Part shown: positions 1 through 6,024 of the stretch, piece after piece
Layout of the letters: each line of letters starts with the position of its first letter
Position numbering within the stretch: the stretch's first letter is position 1
NCBI GenBank assembly: GCA_002763085.1
Contig: PFCY01000054.1
Location: 1 to 24,175 of the forward strand
Length of the DNA stretch: 24,175 nucleotides
Origin: Candidatus Pacearchaeota archaeon CG10_big_fil_rev_8_21_14_0_10_32_14
GTDB taxonomy: Archaea; Nanobdellota; Nanobdellia; Pacearchaeales; GW2011-AR1
Direction of reading: 5' to 3'
Notes under the pieces: generated by a model
What the model saw: only the letters and a program-made list of their open reading frames with translations
Told to the model about the DNA's origin: nothing
Databases searched by the model: none
Position numbers and translations under genes: made by a program

Positions 1-977
1 AGCATCTCCCCCTCAACACCCTTAATACAGACATTCACATTATTTGCAAGTCTCTTGTCAGCTTTTCCAAAAAGTCCTTTTTTTGTTTGCTCGTTTTTAG
101 CGCCGTTAAGTTTCACGCCCTCAATTTTTAATAATTCATTAATTGTATAATCTCTAATCTCTCTAACTTTATTTACATCTGAAGAATTTGAAATAGAAAC
201 GGCTTTAGCCAGTCCAATTATTCCGGGAACATTAAGAGTTCCAGAACGAAGTCCAAATTCATGTCCGCCACCGCTCGCAAGAGGGGTTAATTTATTTTTG
301 AATTCTTTTCTGACATAAAGTGCTCCAACTCCTTTAGGTCCATGGATCTTGTGTGCGTTGATCGTTACGAAGTCAAGCTTCATTTTATCGACGTCAATTG
401 GAACTTTTGTATAACTCTGACAAGCATCAGTATGAAACGCAATCTCTTTTCCGTTTTTGTGAGATTTAATTATTTTTCCAATCTCTTCTAAATCCTGTAT
501 AGTCCCAATTTCATTATTTCCGTGTATGATTGATACTAAAAAAGTTTTATCAGTTAGAGAATTTTTCAATTGATTGATATCAATAAACCCTTCTTTATCG
601 ACGCCTAAATACGTGACTTTTATATCAAAATTTTCTTCTAAGAATTTGCATGCATTCAAAACGCAATCATGTTCTATTTTCGTTGTAACGATATGATTCT
701 TATCGCTTTTACTTTTCTTTAAATTAAAATACAACCCTTTAATTACCAAATTATTACTTTCGGTTCCTCCAGAAGTGAAGACGATTTCATCATATTTGGC
801 TCCTATAGATTTAGATATAGTTTTACGTGATTCTTCAACTGCTCGTTTTGCTTCTTCTCCAAGGTAATGAGTCGAAGAGGCGTTGCCATATTTCTCATTA
901 AAGTATGGCATCATCGCTTCAATGACTTTCTCATCGATTCGTGTTGTTGCAGCATTATCCAGATTGATCTGTTTCAT
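1..977 (-). CDS. nifS: Cysteine desulfurase, NifS/IscS family (3' end cut off by the window edge)
   Basis: A PLP-dependent enzyme that takes sulfur from L-cysteine for Fe-S cluster and thio-cofactor assembly in the cytoplasm. About 325 codons are visible, starting MKQINLDNAATTRIDEKV, the typical NifS opening. The PLP-binding region is clear: EHDC near residue 104, HTDACQ with the cofactor Asp, and AHKIHGPKGVGA with the Schiff-base lysine at K210. The reading frame is open to base 1. The loop with the catalytic sulfur-accepting cysteine lies beyond the edge, so it cannot be checked. The start ATG at 977-975 is supported by a TATA box on the minus strand (CTATATAAATA, about 997-1007), 20-30 bases upstream, as at other genes here. 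No partner scaffold gene is visible. Family assignment is secure; the NifS versus IscS versus SufS subtype is not. Confidence 0.95.
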   Translation of the reverse strand, partial: MKQINLDNAATTRIDEKVIEAMMPYFNEKYGNASSTHYLGEEAKRAVEESRKTISKSIGAKYDEIVFTSGGTESNNLVIKGLYFNLKKSKSDKNHIVTTKIEHDCVLNACKFLEENFDIKVTYLGVDKEGFIDINQLKNSLTDKTFLVSIIHGNNEIGTIQDLEEIGKIIKSHKNGKEIAFHTDACQSYTKVPIDVDKMKLDFVTINAHKIHGPKGVGALYVRKEFKNKLTPLASGGGHEFGLRSGTLNVPGIIGLAKAVSISNSSDVNKVREIRDYTINELLKIEGVKLNGAKNEQTKKGLFGKADKRLANNVNVCIKGVEGEM

Positions 978-993
978 AAAATTAGAGTATATG

Positions 994-1033
994 ATTTATT
1001 TATATAGTTTTTGAAATATGAATATTTATAAAA
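994..1033. promoter_or_regulatory. Two divergent TATA boxes (nifS on minus, small ORF on plus)
   Basis: On the minus strand CTATATAAATAAAT (1007 to 994) lies about 20-30 bases upstream of the nifS ATG. On the plus strand TTTATAAAA (1025-1033) lies 21-29 bases upstream of the ATG at 1054. Both spacings fit archaeal leaderless transcription. Confidence 0.6.
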
Positions 1034-1053
1034 TTTAAAATCAATATTAAAAT

Positions 1054-1224
1054 ATGCCAATTGATATAGAACTTTTCAGAAATTTTGATCTGGATTGTTC
1101 CGTCGATCATGATCAAAATAGGCGCGCAGCAGAAGCCAGAGGATTGACCTATAGTCCATTAACTAGATGTTATGAAGATTACGACGGTTGTTTAATTCTT
1201 GATGAGTATGGACAGGATCTTTAA
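1054..1224 (+). CDS. Possible small protein, 56 residues, unknown function
   Basis: An intact short frame (starting MPIDIELFRNFDLDC, ending DEYGQDL) that fills the space between nifS and the convergent 237-residue gene. It is acidic, with three cysteines and no membrane segment. In its favour: a TATA box TTTATAAAA 21-29 bases upstream of its ATG, the same spacing as at accepted genes here; and its TAA (1222-1224) interlocks with the TAA of the opposite gene (1223-1221) in a single TTAA, an end-packing pattern also seen at 22622-22625. Its base use is somewhat richer in GC than its neighbours (GGCGCGCAGC near 1122). I recognise no family. It could be chance, since a 56-codon frame is short. 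Confidence 0.45.
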   Translation: MPIDIELFRNFDLDCSVDHDQNRRAAEARGLTYSPLTRCYEDYDGCLILDEYGQDL

Positions 1225-1934
1225 GAAGAATTTCTTGAATCTGACACATTCCTACAATACCCCCTTTTTCCAAAGGGAAATAATGTTAATATACCGTCCG
1301 ATCCACCTTCTTCACCATTTGAGGTTCTCAACTTATATATAAAACCAACTTCATTTGATAAAAACCTAAGATCAACTTTTCTGGAATGAGCTAACAAACC
1401 CAAACTTTTCAGAGAAATTGATTCATCTTCCATACTAACGCTTCGCAAATCATCATAAAGAGTTTGACTTTTTACGGGGAGTTTTTTCAACTTTTTATTT
1501 GTCTGAGATACTGCTTTATTTATTTCTTGAAAATACGGACCTAACATTCTTTCAGTAAGTCCTTTATCTGTCAAAGTTTTGCGATTGTATAAAATAAATA
1601 TCTCTCCAAGATTTGGTGTCAATTGATTTAGAGAAATTTCTTGACCTATATAAAAAACTCCTGTCGCAAGTCTTTGAAGATCAAATTTTCCAAAGTCCCA
1701 TTTAAACTGAGGAAATCTATTATTAAACCCCGCACAGCATTCAACTTCAAATCCCTTTAAACTTCCATGTGTACTAACTTTTTCATATAAGCTCGTTGGT
1801 TCTTTACTGGGATCAATACATCGATTTTCAGCTAAAAAATAAAGATATGGTTCAACAATATGTTCCAAAAAACTCTCTTCATTTATTCTTGATTCATCAT
1901 ACAGAACAACTATCTTAGATTTTCCATTTTCCAT
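1221..1934 (-). CDS. Unrecognised protein, two copies of a Y-x16-P-Y motif unit
   Basis: 237 residues, no signal peptide or clear membrane helix, probably cytosolic. I recognise no family. Internally it looks like two related halves. A predicted beta strand then YD at residues 12-13 is followed 17 positions later by PYL (29-31). The same layout returns with YN at 116-117 and PYF at 133-135. Each half continues with a K-x-D-L element (K83/D85/L86; K187/D189/L190). The upstream 138-residue protein of this operon carries one further copy. It is the last of three minus-strand genes, 34 bases after the 118-residue gene, and probably cotranscribed. Its stop overlaps the convergent small ORF by 4 bases. 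Start ATG at 1934. Confidence 0.7.
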   Translation of the reverse strand: MENGKSKIVVLYDESRINEESFLEHIVEPYLYFLAENRCIDPSKEPTSLYEKVSTHGSLKGFEVECCAGFNNRFPQFKWDFGKFDLQRLATGVFYIGQEISLNQLTPNLGEIFILYNRKTLTDKGLTERMLGPYFQEINKAVSQTNKKLKKLPVKSQTLYDDLRSVSMEDESISLKSLGLLAHSRKVDLRFLSNEVGFIYKLRTSNGEEGGSDGILTLFPFGKRGYCRNVSDSRNSS

Positions 1935-1968
1935 TTTTTATTGGTGATATAGACATTAATAAATCTTA

Positions 1969-2325
1969 TTACAAATTCATAGCAAATATTGACAATGGAA
2001 AATTATCCCCCGATCTTTCCAGAGCATTTGTTTGCATCTGTATAATGACCCTTTCTTTAAACGTTTCTTCATCAAGATTCTCAAATGATTTAGGCAAATA
2101 AGCAAGTCTATTATTCCAAGCAGGATATATATCATCTTGATCTTCCTTCCCATTTCCAATATAAACCAAATAAAATTTATCCTCTAAGTGTTGTAGAGTC
2201 GGAATAACTATGCTTTTTTTATGATATTCTCTTATCCTTATTCCCAAATTATCCAAATTACCCCTTTTTTTACCTTTATCGATTACCGACCATATCAATT
2301 TATCAAACTCGTAAAATTTTACCAT
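1969..2325 (-). CDS. Unrecognised 118-residue protein
   Basis: Middle gene of a three-gene minus-strand operon. Its ATG (2325) overlaps the end of the 138-residue gene by 7 bases, which suggests translational coupling, and the 237-residue gene follows after 34 bases. It begins MVKFYEFDKLIWSVIDKGKK and contains a hydrophobic core segment FYLVYIG (about 51-57), followed by an acidic stretch and AWNNRLAYLP. It has no signal peptide or transmembrane segment. It does not show the Y-x16-P-Y motif of its two neighbours. No family recognised. The operon position and overlap argue that it is a real gene working with the flanking two. Confidence 0.65.
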   Translation of the reverse strand: MVKFYEFDKLIWSVIDKGKKRGNLDNLGIRIREYHKKSIVIPTLQHLEDKFYLVYIGNGKEDQDDIYPAWNNRLAYLPKSFENLDEETFKERVIIQMQTNALERSGDNFPLSIFAMNL

Positions 2326-2735
2326 TTTTCGTCTCCATTCTCTTCATTATTATTTTCAGAATTTAATTCGCCAAATACAATCAGAAATCTATTTTTCATT
2401 TTATCAATATAATCATCATCAATAAAAGAATCTTCTTCCTCTGGAGTTTTAATTAGGAGAAAAACCATTTCATAAACTTCTTCTAAATTTACCCCTTCTA
2501 CAGAAAAAAATCTTTGAATATCTTCTCGAGATTTATCAGACGAAACTATAAAACGTGAAAGTCCACCTCTTTCTTGATATGCAATATTATCGTTGTAATT
2601 TGTGCCTGATTCAAAATTCATTAAGTAAGGTCCAATTATTTCACCAGATATTTGTTCATGAGAATATCTTATTGTATCATAAAAAATGCAAAAATGTTTC
2701 GGATCTTCTGATAATTCTTCAAGACTTATAGCCAT
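2319..2735 (-). CDS. Unrecognised 138-residue protein, one copy of the Y-x16-P-Y motif unit
   Basis: First gene of the three-gene operon, starting 30 bases after the dedA stop. It begins MAISLEELSEDPKHFCIFYD; the pair YD (19-20) is followed 17 positions later by PYL (36-38), exactly the spacing found twice in the 237-residue protein, and a later SREDIQRFF segment resembles that protein's KxDL elements. The C-terminal tail (about 120-138) is acidic and polar and looks disordered. No catalytic motif, signal peptide or membrane segment is visible. A weak AT-rich TATA-like stretch (about 2754-2763) precedes the ATG, but it could also be read through from dedA. Probably a paralogue of one half of the 237-residue protein; function unknown. 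Confidence 0.65.
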   Translation of the reverse strand: MAISLEELSEDPKHFCIFYDTIRYSHEQISGEIIGPYLMNFESGTNYNDNIAYQERGGLSRFIVSSDKSREDIQRFFSVEGVNLEEVYEMVFLLIKTPEEEDSFIDDDYIDKMKNRFLIVFGELNSENNNEENGDEKW

Positions 2736-2765
2736 AAAATTATCAAAATCCTCGATTTAAAAGAA

Positions 2766-3401
2766 TTATTGCGATATACTTTTGTTCTTTCTCCGCTCCT
2801 TTATCCATTCAATTATAGGGGGCAATATAGATAACACTATTATTCCAAATATAATCCATTCAAAGTTCGCCTTAACAATCGGAATTGTTCCTAGTAAATA
2901 GCCCCCCATCACAATTAATAATACCCAGGCAAGCCCGCCAATTATATTAAATTTCAAGAATTTTTTATATTCCATTTTACCTAAACCTGCAACAAATGGA
3001 GCAATTGTTCGAACTATTGGAACAAATCTGGCAAGAACAATTGTTTTAACACCGTATTTTTTATAGAAATTTTCTGTCTTCTCCAAATGATGTTTTTTAA
3101 TCCAGTTATTAGTTATAATTTTTTCCCCTGTATATTTTCCAATAAAATAATTCGCGGAATCTCCCCCAATTGCAGCAATTGAAAGAAGTACTAATAAATA
3201 AAATAAATTTAACGAGCCTTCAGCCGCAAAAGCCCCAGCAATAAAAAGCAATGAATCCCCCGGTAAAAATGGCATGATTACAACTCCAGTCTCTACAAAA
3301 ATTATCAAAAATAAAATTAAATACGTCCAGATTCCAAATTGAGAAATTAAATCTCCGAGATAGGTATCTACATGTAAAAATATCGAAATAAAATCTATCA
3401 T
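2766..3401 (-). CDS. DedA/SNARE-associated (VTT-domain) integral membrane protein
   Basis: A polytopic membrane protein of the DedA family, whose members move or flip lipids and support membrane homeostasis. About 211 residues, the family's usual size. The hallmark segments are present: an N-terminal helix, FLPGDSLLFIAGAFA near residue 46, a re-entrant region, then ARFVPIVRTIAPFVAGLGKM (about 124-143) with the conserved Arg and Pro residues, and two final helices followed by a basic tail. A GTG three bases upstream (3404) could also be used. I chose the ATG at 3401 because the TATA-like ATTTAAAAA on the minus strand (3431 to 3423) lies 22-30 bases before it. Neighbours do not reveal a specific substrate. 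Confidence 0.9.
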   Translation of the reverse strand: MIDFISIFLHVDTYLGDLISQFGIWTYLILFLIIFVETGVVIMPFLPGDSLLFIAGAFAAEGSLNLFYLLVLLSIAAIGGDSANYFIGKYTGEKIITNNWIKKHHLEKTENFYKKYGVKTIVLARFVPIVRTIAPFVAGLGKMEYKKFLKFNIIGGLAWVLLIVMGGYLLGTIPIVKANFEWIIFGIIVLSILPPIIEWIKERRKNKSISQ

Positions 3402-3433
3402 CACTTTAATTAGAATGAATCGTTTTTAAATCT

Positions 3434-3715
3434 TCATTTTGCGACAACACTTTTATCTAATTGAAATATTTGATACTCTAAAACACTATCATAGCTAACT
3501 CTTTGAGAATTTCTGTAAAAATCCGGATGAGACGGAGAAAATATTTGTCTTCCATGCATACTTAGACTAAAATCGTTTTCACTAAATTGAAATGGAATTC
3601 CAGCAACAGTATGATTTCCCTCCCCACGTTTGTATTTAACAACAAGTACACAAGTTGGTAAACTTCCTTTCATATTTTCTTCAAGGTCTTTTTTTAACAA
3701 TTCTCCAATATCCAT
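3434..3715 (-). CDS. Unrecognised 93-residue protein
   Basis: A short soluble protein (MDIGELLKKDLEENMKGSLP...), with an amphipathic N-terminal helix followed by alternating hydrophobic residues (TCVLVVKYKRG) that suggest beta strands. No family recognised. A good TATA box (TTTTTATAT, minus strand, about 3738-3746) lies 23-31 bases before the ATG. It is one of the few genes here that ends in TGA (3434-3436). Reading through that TGA would run into the dedA promoter and soon meet a TAA, which supports TGA being a real stop in this genome. It is monocistronic: dedA starts 32 bases downstream and has its own TATA box. Confidence 0.6.
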   Translation of the reverse strand: MDIGELLKKDLEENMKGSLPTCVLVVKYKRGEGNHTVAGIPFQFSENDFSLSMHGRQIFSPSHPDFYRNSQRVSYDSVLEYQIFQLDKSVVAK

Positions 3716-3770
3716 ATAATTTACTTAAATAAGATAGATATAAAAATTTAATTATCATATAGAATACAAA

Positions 3771-4727
3771 TTACATTTCTAGAACTATTTTTTCTTTTCG
3801 TCCTTGATTTCTTAAAGATTTTTCTTTGAAATGAATATTCAATTCTTCAAGGCAATGTTCACTACAACATCCATTCAATTTTTCTTGACATTCTAAACAC
3901 TCAACAACAAATCTATCGCAAGATGGATTTCTGCAATTTTTATATAAATCGCAAACAATTCCACAGACTTCGCAATTAGTTATCGGTTTATTTTCGCTGG
4001 AAGGACTCACATCGCTCACCATTCTTTTATCAAAAACAAAACACTTCCCTTCCCAATAGGTGTTTGGAAATTTCTGTATGAAATTTATTATTCCGTCTTT
4101 AAGTTGAAAAACATTTTCGAAGCCGAATTCTCTCATGACTGCGCTCGCTTTCTCACATCGTATGCCTCCCGTACAAAAAGTCACAATCTTTTTTCCTTTC
4201 AGATGTTCAAAATTCTTTAAAGCATTGGGGAATTCTCTAAATGTTTTGGTATTGACTTGAATCGAATTCTTGAAGTGTCCGACTTTAAACTCATAATCGT
4301 TTCTCGTATCAAAGATTATCGCGTCTCCTTTTTCAAACAATCCTTTTTCATACCAATCGTACAATTCTTCAGCCGTAATGAACTGTCCCGCTTTAGACAT
4401 ATCCACATCAAATTTTATCGAAACAATTTCTTCACGTTTCAAGATTTTCATTTTTGTAAACGGATGGATGATTCCCATTTCTTCTTTGAATCGTATATCA
4501 CTAAACCTTTCATCATTTCTTAAAGCAATTTTATATTTTTCCATCTCCGTCGCAGTGCCGCTCACGCTTCCATTTATTCCTTCACAAGCCACGAGTATTC
4601 TTCCTTTAATTCCAATATCTTCACAGAATTTCTTGTGCGTCCTTATGAACCAATCAACATCGTTCTCACTAAGTTTGACGAATTTGTAAAATAAAAGGAT
4701 GCGAATCGGATTTTGATTTATTTCCAT
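3771..4727 (-). CDS. trhO: tRNA uridine(34) hydroxylase, rhodanese family (TrhO/YceA-like)
   Basis: TrhO hydroxylates U34 of certain tRNAs to 5-hydroxyuridine with molecular oxygen, the first step toward mo5U/cmo5U wobble modification. The 318 residues show the family layout: an N-terminal domain with GRILVACEGINGSVSG (about 42-57), then a rhodanese domain with the active-site loop FCTGGIRCEKAS (C185 and C191), then WEGKCFVFDKRMVSD, then a cysteine-rich C-terminal region with many CxxC-type pairs (about 252-295) likely to bind zinc. The start ATG at 4727 has a TATA box TTTATAAA on the minus strand about 20-30 bases upstream. It is divergent from the secreted caspase-like gene. TrhO is best known from bacteria, so lateral acquisition is possible. 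Family call firm; activity in this archaeon inferred. Confidence 0.92.
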   Translation of the reverse strand: MEINQNPIRILLFYKFVKLSENDVDWFIRTHKKFCEDIGIKGRILVACEGINGSVSGTATEMEKYKIALRNDERFSDIRFKEEMGIIHPFTKMKILKREEIVSIKFDVDMSKAGQFITAEELYDWYEKGLFEKGDAIIFDTRNDYEFKVGHFKNSIQVNTKTFREFPNALKNFEHLKGKKIVTFCTGGIRCEKASAVMREFGFENVFQLKDGIINFIQKFPNTYWEGKCFVFDKRMVSDVSPSSENKPITNCEVCGIVCDLYKNCRNPSCDRFVVECLECQEKLNGCCSEHCLEELNIHFKEKSLRNQGRKEKIVLEM

Positions 4728-4800
4728 TTAAACAATTGTTAAGTTTGGTTTATAAAATTGACTATCACAAAATCTATAAATCCATTTTCAACATTTTTAT
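4728..4800. promoter_or_regulatory. Divergent promoter region, trhO / caspase-like gene
   Basis: 73 bases between two divergent ATGs. It carries a minus-strand TATA box ATTTTATAAACC (about 4747-4758) for trhO and a plus-strand TATA box CTATAAAT (4774-4781), 20-27 bases before the ATG at 4801. No further repeat or operator is evident. Confidence 0.6.
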
Positions 4801-5961
4801 ATGGAATGGTATACTAAAAGTGCACTCTCGCTCGTTTCTGCTTTATCATTAGGATTTTCCAACTTAGCTTATAGTCAAAGATCAAATCCTAACTCATTAT
4901 CAAAAAGTGTACATACTTACACCCATCAAACAAGTCAATCTCAAAAAAGAGATTCTCAAATATTAAGAGAAAATCTTGAAAATAAACTTTCTAATGTTAA
5001 AGACCATGAAGGAAATGCTTGGTTCGAAGAATACGATTGCGAAGAGTTTATTGAAAATAAGATTCCATTTTCATATATAGAAACTTGCTCATTGTATTCA
5101 AATGAAAAAGGTGATCCAGTTTATTTTCCTTTTGAAATAAATAGACTTTGGAGAGAAGAGATTAGTGAAGATTTCATAGACAGATTATTAAGCGAATTTT
5201 CGTTACGAAATCATAAAATACCCTCAGTATTAGGAATGATAAGATATTCTCAGCTTTGTAAAGATCCAAAAGATTTTTTCCCGGAAGATACTAAGAGACC
5301 GAATGCATTGATCCTTCTTCCAGAAGAAGGGATAAAATATAACGATAAATTCAAATCAGCATTTTATAGTCAAGATTCAATAAAATTTTATTCAAGAATA
5401 CAAGATGGTTACGATGTTGCATTAAGAGTATATGATTCGACTCAAGAACTTTGCGATTCTCTTCTGGAGTCAGTAGAAAATAATTTTTCTCCGGATCTTT
5501 TCTTGCTTGGTGGTCATGGCAGTCAAAGTGGATACATAGCTCTAAGCGATAAAAAATTATTCCTAGAAGTAATTATTGGTTCAGACGGATTAAAATTAGT
5601 TCCTGGAGAAAACGCTGATAAGTTTCTTCTAAATTTCGACGATAGAACTGGAGAATATTTCAGTTTACTCCCCCCATCATCAACATTTTTTCTTTTTTCA
5701 TGTTATGGTGGAAAATCTTTTATGGAATTTATTAATGAATATTCTCCCAGAACAAGATTCATTGGAGGCAGTAAACCATTTAGTGTAACAGATGTCTATA
5801 TAGACAGATTATACCCTTTTGATGCGAGAATTGTAAATCCAACAGAAGAATTGACAGTAACGAATCAGCCATTTTTCGGAAGCAAATCTATAATCACATA
5901 CAATGATCCTAAATATAATGAAAAGATTGACGATTTACTGAGGCCGGAATTTCCGAGATAA
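4801..5961 (+). CDS. Secreted protein with a caspase/CHAT-like (clan CD) His-Cys dyad domain
   Basis: 386 residues. Residues 1-25 form a signal peptide: a short start with one Lys, a hydrophobic core ALSLVSALSLGF, and a likely cleavage after AYS. A polar linker (26-60) follows, then an unassigned region. From about 168 the pattern of a clan CD peptidase core appears: a strand ALILLPEEG, later the strand DLFLLGGHG containing H239, and the strand TFFLFSCYGGKS with C301. In caspases, CHAT proteases and gingipains, a His after a hydrophobic strand (HG) and a Cys after the next core strand form the catalytic dyad. The remainder (about 310-386) is unassigned. Monocistronic, with its own TATA box. 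Substrate unknown; it could be an inactive relative. The fold call rests on the motif only. Confidence 0.6.
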   Translation: MEWYTKSALSLVSALSLGFSNLAYSQRSNPNSLSKSVHTYTHQTSQSQKRDSQILRENLENKLSNVKDHEGNAWFEEYDCEEFIENKIPFSYIETCSLYSNEKGDPVYFPFEINRLWREEISEDFIDRLLSEFSLRNHKIPSVLGMIRYSQLCKDPKDFFPEDTKRPNALILLPEEGIKYNDKFKSAFYSQDSIKFYSRIQDGYDVALRVYDSTQELCDSLLESVENNFSPDLFLLGGHGSQSGYIALSDKKLFLEVIIGSDGLKLVPGENADKFLLNFDDRTGEYFSLLPPSSTFFLFSCYGGKSFMEFINEYSPRTRFIGGSKPFSVTDVYIDRLYPFDARIVNPTEELTVTNQPFFGSKSIITYNDPKYNEKIDDLLRPEFPR

Positions 5962-6024
5962 AACCGCAACATTTTTTAACATTCTTTTTTATCGCATTCT
6001 AAGTAAAATTTTATCTTTTTTTAT

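Noticed and set aside
4257..4689. Plus-strand frames opposite trhO
   Set aside because: Their protein sequences are low in structure and rich in Ser/Phe/Ile, as expected for antisense reading of an AT-rich gene; trhO on the other strand is clearly real.
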